Source: CAKXIK01 sp050947015 (GTDB lineage: Bacteria; Bacillota; Clostridia; Oscillospirales; Acutalibacteraceae). Taken from it: a stretch of DNA of 21,647 nt. Position numbers and translations under genes: made by a program. Shown in pieces: positions 1-8,530 of this stretch (position 1 is the first letter of the stretch; every line of letters begins with the position of its first letter). The stretch covers positions 1 through 21,647 of the forward strand of contig JBMNVT010000028.1 of NCBI GenBank assembly GCA_050947015.1, written 5' to 3'. The notes beneath the pieces are model-generated. The model made no database searches, was not told where the DNA came from, and was given only the letters and a program-made list of their open reading frames with translations.

Positions 1-126
1 TTATTCATAGCGGATAGGGTGACACCTGCCTTTCGGTTTTGTCTCGTCAACTCAACCTTAGCATATGTCACGCCTATTCGCTACTTTTATTTTCTTCTTT
101 TGTCACTCATCATTGTATCACCTACA
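1..126 (-). mobile_element. Left-hand copy of an insertion-sequence end (partial, reads out of the window)
   Basis: This block is the exact reverse complement of the last 126 bases of the window. The inner edge (base 126, reading TGTAGGTGATAC outward on the minus strand) is where the two copies stop matching, so it is the likely element terminus; the outer edge is simply the end of the window. Read outward, the element shows spaced GTGACA-like motifs in its first 110 bp and an ATG near the window edge that could start a transposase. A TG start and several short repeated motifs resemble IS21-type ends, but no transposase is present, so the family is a guess. Confidence 0.7.
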
Positions 127-195
127 TGTTGTCAAATGCAGAAAACTTTAATAAACTGTCAATATTTTATCGACTGGAAACGACCCTGCCGCACG
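127..195. other. Short AT-rich intergenic stretch next to the IS end
   Basis: This stretch lies between the IS terminus and the stop codon of the metallophosphoesterase gene and is much more AT-rich than the surrounding genes. I see no terminator hairpin and no convincing gene. It may be the 3' flank of the metallophosphoesterase operon cut by the IS insertion. Confidence 0.5.
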
Positions 196-885
196 TCAGC
201 ACTTTTCCACCAGAACAGGTAAAAAGCCGACCGCATCGCCGGAAATCAGACGCAGCGCCACCCCGTCATAATCGCCCGTCACCGCACGGCGGATGGAAGG
301 GCCGTGAAGGTGCCCGTAATAGCAGCGGCGAATTTCCTGTTCGCGCAGCACCGCCAAAAATTCCTCGCAGCGATCACCGCCGAAGACGGGAGGATAATGC
401 AGAAAAACCACCGGTTCTGTTCCCGGAGAAGCATCCGCCAACGATGTTTTCAAGCGGCCGACCTCGCGGTTCAAAATTTTTTTGTCGGCGTCTTCTTCCG
501 CGTCATAAAACCAGCCGCGTGTTCCGCAGACGGAAACCCCGCCGACGGAATAGGCACAGTTGTGCAGGATCCGCAGAGTGGAAAAGCCGTTCTCCGACAG
601 AAAGGCATCCATTTTCTTCCGGGTGCTCCACCAGTAATCGTGGTTGCCCTTCATCAGGATCTTCTGCCCTGGGAGCGATTCCAGAAAGGAAAAATCCTGC
701 TTTGCTTCCGCCAGACTCATCGCCCACGAAATGTCTCCTGCGATCACAATGGTGTCGCGGTCGGTGATCACCCTGCGCCAGTTTTCCTCCAGTCTGGCGA
801 CATAATGATCCCATCCGCTGAAAATATCCATCGGTTTTGCGCTGCCGAGAGAAAGGTGCAGGTCGGCAATGGCAAACAGAGACAC
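196..885 (-). CDS. Calcineurin-like metallophosphoesterase
   Basis: This is a 229-residue single-domain metallophosphoesterase, probably cytosolic, with a binuclear metal centre. The canonical motif series is present in order: D8-x-H10 (ADLH), G50-D51 (GDISW), G80-N81-H82-D83 (GNHDYWW), a FLHYPP segment near residue 160 and GHLHG near residue 193. The family hydrolyses phosphomonoesters or phosphodiesters; the natural substrate cannot be read from the sequence. The start is GTG at 885, preceded by AGGGGGA at 7 nt spacing. It begins 25 nt after the threonine synthase stop, on the same strand, so the two are probably co-transcribed, although nothing links them functionally. Length is normal for this Firmicutes subfamily and all metal ligands are intact. 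Confident on family, not on substrate. Confidence 0.9.
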   Translation of the reverse strand: MSLFAIADLHLSLGSAKPMDIFSGWDHYVARLEENWRRVITDRDTIVIAGDISWAMSLAEAKQDFSFLESLPGQKILMKGNHDYWWSTRKKMDAFLSENGFSTLRILHNCAYSVGGVSVCGTRGWFYDAEEDADKKILNREVGRLKTSLADASPGTEPVVFLHYPPVFGGDRCEEFLAVLREQEIRRCYYGHLHGPSIRRAVTGDYDGVALRLISGDAVGFLPVLVEKC

Positions 886-910
886 ACGTTTTCCCCCTCT
901 GAAATCAAAA

Positions 911-2407
911 TCAGCGAATATTCAGCATGGAAAGCACTGCATCGGCCATCTGCGGAACTTCGCAGCTCTGCGTAAAACGAACCTGCTTTCCCCGCAGGGA
1001 GGCAATCGGCTCGGGAACCGGCGCACCTGTTACCGCCGCGAGCATGTCCACCTTGGCAAAATCATCGATCTCGTGCTTTTCCTCGGTGACCGCCTGCAAA
1101 ACCGCATCGGCAAATTTATAAGGGGAGGCTGTGGATACAATAACCGTAGGAGTAGTGTCCCCCGTTTCGCGCACATACTTTTCATAGACCCCAGCAGCCA
1201 CCGCCGTGTGAGTGTCGCAAAGATAACCCTCGGATTCAAACAACTGGCGAATCGTCGCCTGCGCGTCCACATCGCTGCACCAGTTGCCGTAAAACAGCGC
1301 CGAAATCTGCTGTTTGACGGCGTCGTCCACCTCGTAGCTGCCCACTGTTTTCAGATTCTCCATCCACGCTCCGACTCTGCGTGCGTCTCCGCCGGTCAGG
1401 TCAAAGAGCAGCCGTTCCAAATTGCTGGAAACCAGAATATCCATCGACGGCGACTGTGTGGTATAAAACGGGCGGTTGCAGTCATAAACCCCCGTACGGA
1501 TGAAATCCGTCAGCACATTGTTGGCATTGGAGGCACAGATCAGCTTGTTGATCGGCAGGCCCATTTTCCGGGCATAATGTGCCGCCAGAATATTGCCGAA
1601 ATTCCCGGTCGGAACCACAAAATTGATTTTTTCGCCGTTATAATCCATCTCACCGCTGTTCATCGCGTCGCAATAAGCGGAAAAATAATACACAATCTGC
1701 GGCAGCAGGCGTCCCCAGTTGATCGAATTCGCGCTTGAAAACTGCATATTATGCGATGCAAGCAGCTGTTTGACGGTGGAATTGGTAAAAATTTCTTTTA
1801 CGCCGGTCTGCGCGTCGTCAAAATTGCCGTGAATGGCGCAGACGGAAACGTTTTCTCCCTCCTGTGTCGCCATCTGCAGCTTCTGCATCGGGCTGACGCC
1901 GTCCTCTGGGTAAAAAACGATAATCTTAGTGTTCGGCACGTCACGAAAGCCTTCCAACGCGGCCTTTCCGGTGTCGCCGGAGGTCGCAACCAGAATGACA
2001 ACCGTTTTTCCGTCGCAGGTTTTCCGGGCGGCACGCGTCATCAGATGAGGCAGAATCTGCAAAGCCATATCTTTAAACGCGCAGGTTGGGCCGTGCCAAA
2101 GTTCCAATACATAGGTGCTCCGGTTCAGCAGAACCACAGGCGCCGGAGAAGGCTCAAATTTTTCATCGGTATACGCTCCCCGCACACAATCGCGTACCTC
2201 GTTGCCGGAAAAATCCGTCAAAAACAGCCGCATCAACTTTTCCGCCCGCGTGGCATAATCGTCCTGTTCCAGCTCGCAAAGCATCTGATAATCAATTTGC
2301 GGGAATTCACAGGGGACAAAGAGTCCTCCTTCGGCAGAGATTCCCTGTGCAATCGCCTGCGCAGACTGCACCCGGGCAGCGCTATTTCTTGTGCTGCAAT
2401 ATTCCAT
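911..2407 (-). CDS. thrC: Threonine synthase
   Basis: This PLP-dependent enzyme converts O-phospho-L-homoserine to L-threonine and phosphate, the last step of threonine biosynthesis. The product is 498 residues. The PLP-binding lysine is K112 in CAFKDMALQ, and the phosphate-binding Gly/Ser loop SGDTGKAALEGF follows at about residue 143, as in fold-type II PLP enzymes. An N-terminal block (EGGLFVP near residue 26) is typical of ThrC. The ATG at 2407 is chosen because the family N-terminus begins there and GGAAAGGA lies upstream; an open frame continues 24 codons further but has no family similarity. The gene has its own promoter overlapping the end of the upstream dipeptidase gene and an 80-nt leader. 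No homoserine kinase or dehydrogenase gene is nearby in the window. Confidence 0.95.
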   Translation of the reverse strand: MEYCSTRNSAARVQSAQAIAQGISAEGGLFVPCEFPQIDYQMLCELEQDDYATRAEKLMRLFLTDFSGNEVRDCVRGAYTDEKFEPSPAPVVLLNRSTYVLELWHGPTCAFKDMALQILPHLMTRAARKTCDGKTVVILVATSGDTGKAALEGFRDVPNTKIIVFYPEDGVSPMQKLQMATQEGENVSVCAIHGNFDDAQTGVKEIFTNSTVKQLLASHNMQFSSANSINWGRLLPQIVYYFSAYCDAMNSGEMDYNGEKINFVVPTGNFGNILAAHYARKMGLPINKLICASNANNVLTDFIRTGVYDCNRPFYTTQSPSMDILVSSNLERLLFDLTGGDARRVGAWMENLKTVGSYEVDDAVKQQISALFYGNWCSDVDAQATIRQLFESEGYLCDTHTAVAAGVYEKYVRETGDTTPTVIVSTASPYKFADAVLQAVTEEKHEIDDFAKVDMLAAVTGAPVPEPIASLRGKQVRFTQSCEVPQMADAVLSMLNIR

Positions 2408-2493
2408 CTTTGAATTCGTCCTTTCCGTTCGGAAATCGGCAGAGTTTGCCGCCGGCGGGTGTTCCACGGCCTCCCGCATTTTATTTACTCTTC

Positions 2494-2522
2494 ATTTTAT
2501 ACCACAGAATGCCCTGTGTCAA
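2494..2522 (-). promoter_or_regulatory. Sigma-A promoter of thrC
   Basis: The minus strand reads TTGACA (2517-2522), 17 nt, then TAAAAT (2494-2499), a near-consensus housekeeping promoter. The -35 box overlaps the dipeptidase stop codon at 2519. The predicted start near 2487 gives a leader of about 80 nt that includes a GCGGG/CCCGC stem potential. I see no T-box or other known riboswitch in it. Confidence 0.75.
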
Positions 2523-3436
2523 AGCCCCACAAAAAAATTATAGGCGTTGTTAAAAAACAGATCATCAATCAGGCTTTCCTTGGTGTTTTTACCGAGAAGA
2601 TATTCCGCCAGCCGTTCCAGATGAGCCAGATCGGGAATGGAGGACGGCATTTCAGCTCCGTCAAAATCGGTTCCGATCGCCGTAATCTTTTCCCCGCCGA
2701 GCGACCAGAAATGCTCCAGATGGCGGTAGATGTCATCCAGCGAAGCGTCGCTGCCTCCGGTGATGAATTCCGGGTACAAATTAATTCCGACAATACCTCC
2801 GCGGCGGACAATTTCGCCAAACTGCTCATCCGTCAGGTTGCGTCTATGCGGACAAACCGCCCGGGAATTGCTGTGTGACGCGACAAACGGCTTCTGCGCC
2901 GCCTCTGCAACACCGGCAAACAGCTCGTCGCTGGCGTGAGAAATATCCACCGCCATGCCGCAAGCCTCCATTTCCGAAATCACACTGCGCCCAAACGGAG
3001 TCAGTCCGCCCGGAGCGCCTGCTCCGCCGCCGATCTCGTTGGAACCGTTCCACGTCAGGGTCATCATTCGCACGCCGGCCTTCCGCAATTCGCGCACTGA
3101 CCGCAAGTCGCCCGCCAGCGGCGTGCCGCCTTCCAGCGAAAGCATTACACCGGTTTCGGCGTTATTCTTAACTTGTGCAAAATCCTCCGGATTTTCACAG
3201 CGCCGAATCTCCGGGTTTCGATTCAGCTGACTTTGCAAATACTGCCGCGCACGGCTGACGATCCCGCGGGCATCGCCGCCGCGGACACTGTCCTCCACAA
3301 AAACCGCCATGGTCTGAATCCACGGGGAAAATTCCTTTCCTTTATCAAAGGAAAGCTGCAGGTCGTTGTGTCGCAGCTCCTTCCCTGTGTTCATCGCTTC
3401 TACAAGCGTATCGCAGTGCAGATCAAAAAGGCGCAT
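2519..3436 (-). CDS. Membrane dipeptidase (peptidase family M19)
   Basis: This is a zinc-dependent dipeptidase of the renal dipeptidase (M19) family, amidohydrolase superfamily, 305 residues. Metal-binding signatures are visible: H7-x-D9 (LHCD) at the N-terminus, the bridging Glu in MLSLEGG, the His of DISHAS, the His of ASHSNSRAV, and an Asp in GTDFDG near the end. There is no signal peptide, so despite the family name it should be cytosolic, probably cleaving dipeptides from peptide uptake or turnover. ATG at 3436 is chosen because GCGGAGG lies 6 nt upstream; an ATG two codons earlier abuts the same RBS. The gene overlaps the end of yraN by 14 nt, implying translational coupling. Substrate preference is unknown. 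Confidence 0.9.
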   Translation of the reverse strand: MRLFDLHCDTLVEAMNTGKELRHNDLQLSFDKGKEFSPWIQTMAVFVEDSVRGGDARGIVSRARQYLQSQLNRNPEIRRCENPEDFAQVKNNAETGVMLSLEGGTPLAGDLRSVRELRKAGVRMMTLTWNGSNEIGGGAGAPGGLTPFGRSVISEMEACGMAVDISHASDELFAGVAEAAQKPFVASHSNSRAVCPHRRNLTDEQFGEIVRRGGIVGINLYPEFITGGSDASLDDIYRHLEHFWSLGGEKITAIGTDFDGAEMPSSIPDLAHLERLAEYLLGKNTKESLIDDLFFNNAYNFFVGL

Positions 3437-3788
3437 ATCCATCCTCCGCTCCGAATGCATTTTCATAATGTTTTACACGCGCTCCGTTTCCTTCCATCGT
3501 CAGGGCGAGAACGTCAAAGCGCGGCTGCAGCTTTTGTGGAAAAAAAGAGAGATACTGCTGCGCCGTACGGAGAATTCTTCTCCGCTTCGCCGTGCCGACC
3601 GATTCCTCCGGCGGAGCAATCGCGTCCGGTGCGCGGGTTTTGACCTCCGCAAAAACAATATATGCTCCGGCCCTTGCAATAATATCGATTTCTCCCCAGC
3701 GGGAGTGATAATTGCGGCAAAGGATCGTATACCCCTTGCGTTTCAGATAAACGCAGGCAAGCTTTTCGCCCAATTCTCCGGTTGTCAC
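3423..3788 (-). CDS. yraN: YraN family (UPF0102) endonuclease-like protein
   Basis: This 121-residue protein of the UPF0102 family has a predicted PD-(D/E)XK nuclease-like fold. Conserved blocks are visible: GELGEKLACVYLKRKGY at the N-terminus, then RWGEIDIIA and VFAEVKTR, which supply the E, D and ExK residues of the presumed active site. The cellular role is not established. The family very often lies beside rnhB, as here, suggesting a DNA repair or recombination role (inference). GTG at 3788 is chosen because AAGGGGG is 6 nt upstream and the family consensus starts at that point; a TTG at 3833 would add 15 residues unlike the family. The 3' end overlaps the dipeptidase start. Confidence 0.88.
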   Translation of the reverse strand: MTTGELGEKLACVYLKRKGYTILCRNYHSRWGEIDIIARAGAYIVFAEVKTRAPDAIAPPEESVGTAKRRRILRTAQQYLSFFPQKLQPRFDVLALTMEGNGARVKHYENAFGAEDGYAPF

Positions 3789-3885
3789 AGCGCGCCCCCT
3801 TACAGCAAAAAAACAGACGGAAATTCCGATCAACGCTCACAAGTCCCGATGCCTAAACAAGAGTTGCGATGGATTCCGAACCTTC

Positions 3886-4509
3886 TCACGGAAGAATATT
3901 TTTCAGAAAGCTCCTGCGATGAATCGGAGAAGGGCCGAATTCGCGCAGCCGCTCCACATGCAGCGCAGTGCCGTAGCCCTTGTGCCGCGCAAATCCGTAT
4001 TGCGGATAAAGCTCATCCATCTGCAGCATGTAACGGTCACGGCTGACCTTTGCCAGAACCGACGCCGCCGCCACACTGGCAGAATTTGCGTCGCCGCCCA
4101 CCACTGCGCGCGATGGAATCGAAAGCCCCGGCAGCCGGTTTCCGTCCACGATGGCAAAATCCGCCGCAACCGGCAGCTCTTTCACCGCGCGGCGCATAGC
4201 CAAAAACGTTGCCTGCAGAATATTCAGCTGCTCAATTTCAGAGACCTCCGCGCAGGCGATCGCATACGCGACTGCTTGTTCGCAGATCACATCAAACAAC
4301 GCTTCCCGTTTTCTCGCGCTCAGCTTTTTGGAATCATTGACGTCGTCGATGATAACACCGGGCGGCAGAATGACCGCGGCGGCATAAACCGGCCCGGCCA
4401 GCGGACCGCGGCCGGCCTCATCAATACCGCAGACCGCGGCGTACCCCTGTGCAAGCGCTTCGTTTTCATACCGAAGCCAGTCGATCACCGGCTGTTCTTT
4501 TTTCGCCAT
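3886..4509 (-). CDS. rnhB: Ribonuclease HII
   Basis: RNase HII cleaves the RNA strand of RNA/DNA hybrids and starts removal of single misincorporated ribonucleotides from DNA. The product is 207 residues, normal for the family. The hallmark GIDEAGRGPLAGP is at residues 28-40 and gives the catalytic D30 and E31; further acidic residues are in AIVDGNR and in the RDRYM region after ASVLAKVS. ATG at 4509 is preceded by AGGAAAGGGG; an in-frame extension of 13 codons has no family support. It lies 57 nt downstream of rbgA, in the rbgA-rnhB-yraN order common in Firmicutes, and is probably part of the same transcript. Confidence 0.96.
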   Translation of the reverse strand: MAKKEQPVIDWLRYENEALAQGYAAVCGIDEAGRGPLAGPVYAAAVILPPGVIIDDVNDSKKLSARKREALFDVICEQAVAYAIACAEVSEIEQLNILQATFLAMRRAVKELPVAADFAIVDGNRLPGLSIPSRAVVGGDANSASVAAASVLAKVSRDRYMLQMDELYPQYGFARHKGYGTALHVERLREFGPSPIHRRSFLKNILP

Positions 4510-4566
4510 CCGGTTTTCCCCTTTCCTGAGTGCCGAACAAACACCCACTGCGCACGGTTTGCCCAG

Positions 4567-5448
4567 TCAGGTCGTTTTTACTGAAGATGATCGGCATTCC
4601 AGTGTAATGCGGCCAATTTTCCCCGCGCGAAATTCTTCCAGCACGGCATTGGCTGCGCGTTCGGTATCGGCTTCTCCTCCCGGGATCAGCATTCCGCGGC
4701 GGCGCGCGATCATCTCCAGCAGTTCAAATCCGTTTTCGGGTTGCTCTGTTCCGCTGAGTTTATAACGTGCGCACAGCAGTTCCCTGTGTTCGTTCCACAA
4801 AATCCAGCTCAGCCGGGCGGCGAGCTGTTCCGCATCAAGAATTTCGTCTTTGACCGCACCCGTAAAGGCCAGCCGTTCACCGACCTTCGGGTCGTCAAAC
4901 TTCGGCCAGAGAACGCCCGGCGTATCGAGCAGCTCATACCCTTTGCCGAGCGAAAACCACTGATTACCGCGGGTAACGCCCGGGCGGTTTTCAACCTTGG
5001 CGGAATCGCCTTTTGCCATGCGGTTGATAAACGATGATTTTCCAACATTAGGAATGCCAACTACCATAATTTTAATGCTGCGCCCGGCCATTCCCTTCTG
5101 CTGCCACCCGGCGATCTTATCGGCCAGCAGCGTCCGTACGGTGGGCAGCACACGGTTCAGCCCCGCGCCCGTTTTGCAGTCCACTGGCAGCGCGGTGATC
5201 CCCCGCTCTTCAAACCAGCGGATCCACTTTTTGTTTTCGATGGGGTCGGCAACATCCGCCTTGTTCATCAGCACAAGGCGCGGCTTTGCAGCCACCAACG
5301 CGTCAATTTCCGGATTGCGGCTGCTCTGCGGAATGCGGGCGTCAATAATCTCGGCCACGGCATCCACCAACGCAAGGTTTTCTTTTATTTTACGGCGGGT
5401 TTTCGCCATATGGCCGGGAAACCACTGCACCGAAACATTTTCTTCCAC
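4567..5448 (-). CDS. rbgA: Ribosome biogenesis GTPase YlqF/RbgA
   Basis: This is a circularly permuted GTPase needed for late assembly of the 50S subunit (known in Bacillus for incorporation of L16 and other late proteins). The permuted motif order is visible: G4 NKAD at 62-65, then G1 GIPNVGKS at 131-138, then G3 DTPG at 175-178. The N-terminus QWFPGHMAKTRRKI is the family signature, and the helical C-terminal domain follows the G domain. The length of 293 residues is normal. The start is GTG at 5448 with GGAAGGGA about 12 nt upstream; GTG six codons downstream is an alternative that matches the short family N-terminus better. Its place next to rplS and rnhB is the usual Firmicutes arrangement. 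Confidence 0.94.
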   Translation of the reverse strand: MEENVSVQWFPGHMAKTRRKIKENLALVDAVAEIIDARIPQSSRNPEIDALVAAKPRLVLMNKADVADPIENKKWIRWFEERGITALPVDCKTGAGLNRVLPTVRTLLADKIAGWQQKGMAGRSIKIMVVGIPNVGKSSFINRMAKGDSAKVENRPGVTRGNQWFSLGKGYELLDTPGVLWPKFDDPKVGERLAFTGAVKDEILDAEQLAARLSWILWNEHRELLCARYKLSGTEQPENGFELLEMIARRRGMLIPGGEADTERAANAVLEEFRAGKIGRITLECRSSSVKTT

Positions 5449-5512
5449 GGCGGAACACCGTCCCTTCCTAAAAATTCAATGCTTTGCAGCAAAAAGAAAA
5501 GTTCTGCACAGA

Positions 5513-5541
5513 AAACAAAAAAGGGACGGCATGCGTCCCTT
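5513..5541 (-). terminator. Intrinsic terminator after rplS
   Basis: On the minus strand a perfect 8-bp stem AAGGGACG/CGTCCCTT with a 5-nt loop is followed by TTTTTTGTTTT. It lies 11 nt after the rplS stop and before rbgA, so rbgA and downstream genes are probably transcribed by partial read-through. Confidence 0.85.
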
Positions 5542-5552
5542 TCCTGTCTGCT

Positions 5553-5897
5553 TTAGCCGATCTGGCTTTTAACCTTGGCGGCTTTACCGACTCTGTCACG
5601 CAGATAATAAAGCTTGCTTCTGCGAACCTTGCCGGGACGAATTACGGTGATTCCCTTCACGTTGGGGGAATGCAGCGGGAAAACTCTTTCCACGCCGACA
5701 CCGTAAGCCACGCGGCGGACGGTAAAGGTTTCGGCAACGCCGCTGCTCTTTCTGGCAATGACGGTACCTTCAAAGCTTTGGATTCTTTCGCGCTCGCCTT
5801 CACGGATATTGACGTCGACCTTGACGGTATCGCCAACTTTGAAAGACGGGACTTCTGCCTTCATCGAATCGGCAGCAATCAGTTTCAGGGCATCCAT
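5553..5897 (-). CDS. rplS: 50S ribosomal protein L19
   Basis: L19 is a large-subunit protein at the interface with the 30S subunit. The 114-residue sequence has the family landmarks FKVGDTVKVDV (about 19-29), ERIQSFEGTVIA (about 38-49), and the basic C-terminal part GKVRRSKLYYLRDRVGKAAK. ATG at 5897 is preceded by AAGGAGG at good spacing, typical of highly expressed genes. It heads the rplS-rbgA-rnhB-yraN-dipeptidase cluster. Expression is likely controlled by a strong promoter and a structured leader upstream, and the gene is followed by a terminator that would give more L19 than the downstream products. Confidence 0.98.
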   Translation of the reverse strand: MDALKLIAADSMKAEVPSFKVGDTVKVDVNIREGERERIQSFEGTVIARKSSGVAETFTVRRVAYGVGVERVFPLHSPNVKGITVIRPGKVRRSKLYYLRDRVGKAAKVKSQIG

Positions 5898-6025
5898 GGG
5901 AGTTCCTCCTTATAATTTCAGACATTCATACGCGGCAAAAACGCCAGAGGACTGTCCGCTTTGATTCTCGGCCAAAAAGCCGGGCATCAAATCCCCACCG
6001 GCAGCACCGGCGGCAATCCAAATGC
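5898..6025 (-). promoter_or_regulatory. Structured 5' leader of rplS (candidate L19 leader)
   Basis: The predicted leader is about 128 nt long. It contains a two-part helix, TTTGAT...ATCAAA enclosing CGGC...GCCG, and a GC-rich segment rich in GCCGG repeats. Autoregulatory L19 leaders are known in Firmicutes (Rfam L19_leader), and this position and size fit, but I could not match the consensus base by base. Confidence 0.4.
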
Positions 6026-6031
6026 CTGTTG

Positions 6032-6060
6032 ATTATATCACATCAAACCGGAAAACGCAA
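6032..6060 (-). promoter_or_regulatory. Sigma-A promoter of rplS with extended -10
   Basis: The minus strand reads TTGCGT (6055-6060), 17 nt, TATAAT (6032-6037), with TG one base before the -10 hexamer (TGATATAAT). The core ATGTGATA-AATCA recurs in the rplU promoter in this window. Confidence 0.75.
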
Positions 6061-6075
6061 CGATTTTTCTCATTT

Positions 6076-6726
6076 TTACAAAAATTCTTTCAGACCTTCC
6101 GCGGTTTCGCAAAGCAGCGTTTCGCGGACGATGCGGATCTGAAGCTTTGGCGACCGCTGCAGTGCAAGCTCGGCAAACAGCGCGGGGTTGACGCTTTCGC
6201 TGCTGCCTGCCGGCAGATTCAGCCGCAGTGCGATCGTTCCGTCCTCTTCGGCAATTTCCGCCCCGGCAAACCACTGCCGCAGGTCAAGCTCTTTTTCGCC
6301 TTTTTTCGTTTTTTTCACCACCGGCAGTTCCGGCTCGGCAAGCAGCCCTCGAATCGTTTCTGCCGCCCCTTCTCCGGAAAACTCCAAACGGAAGCGCGCC
6401 GCCGAAACATCGCCCGGCTTTTGCTCGGGCAGCGCGGCGCCGATCACGCCAAGGCCGGGCGGCAAAGCTTTGCCCAGCGCTTCGGCAGCCTGCGCAGGCG
6501 AATAGTCCTCCGGCAGGCGGATATCCATCGATTCGCGTTCCCCTTCCTGACCGAGCGAAAGCGGCAGCGCAAACGTAACAAACAGATGCGGGCTGAAGCC
6601 CTCGGTGTACCACGCCGGAACATGCGCCCGCCGAAGCGCTCGCGCCATACAGCGGGAAAGGTCAAGGTGCGAAATATATCTTGCGCTCCCCGTTTTCCGA
6701 AACCATATCCTAACGGTCTGCAACAC
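6076..6726 (-). CDS. TIGR03936/DUF2344 radical SAM-linked protein
   Basis: This protein of about 216 residues belongs to the DUF2344 family, which is almost always encoded just downstream of, or fused to, the radical SAM protein that precedes it here. Recognised family blocks are TVRIWFRKTGSARYISHLDL near the N-terminus, RALRRAHVPAWYTEGF, and ALPLSLGQEGERESMDI. The function is unproven; the pair is often linked to tRNA or rRNA modification because of neighbouring genes, which is inference. The start is uncertain: GTG at 6726 with GGAAGG 9 nt upstream is preferred, and TTG at 6723 is close by. Either overlaps the end of the radical SAM gene by 14-17 nt, indicating translational coupling. An ATG at 6774 would add residues that do not fit the family. 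Confidence 0.85.
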   Translation of the reverse strand: MLQTVRIWFRKTGSARYISHLDLSRCMARALRRAHVPAWYTEGFSPHLFVTFALPLSLGQEGERESMDIRLPEDYSPAQAAEALGKALPPGLGVIGAALPEQKPGDVSAARFRLEFSGEGAAETIRGLLAEPELPVVKKTKKGEKELDLRQWFAGAEIAEEDGTIALRLNLPAGSSESVNPALFAELALQRSPKLQIRIVRETLLCETAEGLKEFL

Positions 6727-8530
6727 AAACACCCGCCTTCCAGCAGGCCGCACCGCAGCCTGAGCATTTTTCACGGCAATTCGGCGTCGTCTGCGCAGTC
6801 ATGGCCCTTTCGGACTCCGCGCGCAAAAACGCCTTGCTGACGCCATAATCCAGGTGATCCCACGGCAGCACCTCATCATAGCTGCGTGCGCGGTGCGAAT
6901 AAAACGCCGGGTCAACGCCGCATTCGGCAAACGCCTGCATCCACCGTTCGTAGCTGAAAAAGTCTCCCCAGCCGTCCAACCGACAGCCGGACTGCTGTGC
7001 CCGGAGAAGCACCGCGCCGAGCCTGCGGTCTCCACGCGCAAAGGCACCCTCCAGCACACTCGCCTCCGCGTCATGATAATTGCACTTGATTTTGCGGGAA
7101 TGCGTGGAACCGACAAAATGACGCTGCTTTTCACGAAAACTTTCCACCGTGTCCTGTGGCGCCCACTGGAACGGCGTAAACGGTTTCGGCACAAACGCCG
7201 AAGCACTGAGCGTTACCTGCACGCTTTTCCCCCTTGGGCGATCCTGCAGCGCATAAAATTCATCTACCACCGCCTGTCCCAAATCGGCGATTCCCGCGAC
7301 GTCGTCCATCGTTTCGGTCGGCAGCCCGATCATGAAGTACAGCTTCACGGTCGTCCATCCCGCCCGGAATGCGCGGCGGCAGGTGTCAAGCAGCTCCTCC
7401 TGCGTAACATTTTTGTTGATGACATCGCGCATACGCTGAGTTCCTGCCTCCGGCGCAAAGGTCAGCCCGCTGCGGCGCAGCGACTGCAGATTCTGCACCA
7501 GCTCGTCCGAAAACGCATCCACACGCATCGACGGCAGCGAAAGGCTGATCTTTTCGCGTTCCGCCCAATCCTTTGTATCGGCGAGCAGTGTTTGCAGAGC
7601 CGTGTAATCATTGGTGCTCAGCGAGGAAAGCGAAACCTCATCGTAACCGGTGTTTTCGCACAGCGCAGCGCATTGGCGCGCAACGGTTGCCGGCGATTTT
7701 TCACGCACCGGGCGGTAAATAAAGCCCGCCTGGCAAAAACGGCAGCCGCGGATGCAGCCGCGAAACACCTCTTCTACCGCACGGTCATGCACAATATCAA
7801 GGAACGGTACAATAAAATTATCCGGATAATAGCAGGCATCCATGTTCCGGATGATTCGTTTGCGAATTCGGGCCGGGGCGCCCTCCTGCGGCGTTACCGC
7901 GGCAAGTGTTCCGTCGTCGTGGTACGAAACCTCATACAGCGATGGCACATAGACGCCTTCAATCTGTGCCGCACGGCGCAGAAATTCATGCTTGCCAACG
8001 CCCTCAGCACGGCAGGCGCGGTAAAGCTCGATCACCTCGAGGTCGACCTCTTCGCCTTCTCCCAAAAAGAAAAGATCAATAAAATCGCAAAGCGGCTCCG
8101 GGTTGCAGGCGCACGGGCCTCCGCCCACAACGATCTGCTCCAGCGCGTCGCCGCGGTCCTTTGCCAAAAGCGGAACTTTCGCCAGCTCAAGCATGTTGAG
8201 CACGTTGGTATAGCTCAGCTCATACTGCAGCGTAAACCCGATAAAATCAAAATCAGTAATCGGGTCGCCGCTTTCCAGCCCATACAGCGGGATGCCGCGC
8301 TTACGCATCTCCTCTTCCATGTCAACCCACGGTGCAAACACGCGTTCGCACCAAATATAAGGTACCGCGTTGAACTGGCTGTAAAGGATCTTCATTCCCA
8401 GATGCGACATGCCGACCTCGTAGATATCCGGGAAACAAAACGCAAAACGCACGTCGACTTCTTCTTTGTTCTTGACGACGGCGTTCAGCTCGCCGCCGGT
8501 GTATCGCCCGGGCTTTTGCACATCGAGCAA
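6710..8530 (-). CDS. TIGR03960 family radical SAM protein
   Basis: This is a B12-binding-domain-like radical SAM protein of about 606 residues, of unknown specific reaction. The 4Fe-4S cluster motif C-x3-C-x2-C is C259-C263-C266 (GCIRGCRFCQAG). The N-terminal part contains FCFPDIYEVGMSHLGMKILY, typical of the family, and the C-terminus has a further cysteine cluster (CREKCSGCGAACWKAG) that may hold another metal or cluster. The coordinate given uses TTG at 8530, but eight more codons upstream (NREIESFL) look like genuine family sequence, so the real start may be a rare ATT or ATC at 8554-8557 (see findings). It is coupled to the DUF2344 gene and has its own promoter at 8714-8742. Confidence 0.9.
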   Translation of the reverse strand: MLDVQKPGRYTGGELNAVVKNKEEVDVRFAFCFPDIYEVGMSHLGMKILYSQFNAVPYIWCERVFAPWVDMEEEMRKRGIPLYGLESGDPITDFDFIGFTLQYELSYTNVLNMLELAKVPLLAKDRGDALEQIVVGGGPCACNPEPLCDFIDLFFLGEGEEVDLEVIELYRACRAEGVGKHEFLRRAAQIEGVYVPSLYEVSYHDDGTLAAVTPQEGAPARIRKRIIRNMDACYYPDNFIVPFLDIVHDRAVEEVFRGCIRGCRFCQAGFIYRPVREKSPATVARQCAALCENTGYDEVSLSSLSTNDYTALQTLLADTKDWAEREKISLSLPSMRVDAFSDELVQNLQSLRRSGLTFAPEAGTQRMRDVINKNVTQEELLDTCRRAFRAGWTTVKLYFMIGLPTETMDDVAGIADLGQAVVDEFYALQDRPRGKSVQVTLSASAFVPKPFTPFQWAPQDTVESFREKQRHFVGSTHSRKIKCNYHDAEASVLEGAFARGDRRLGAVLLRAQQSGCRLDGWGDFFSYERWMQAFAECGVDPAFYSHRARSYDEVLPWDHLDYGVSKAFLRAESERAMTAQTTPNCREKCSGCGAACWKAGVCVADR

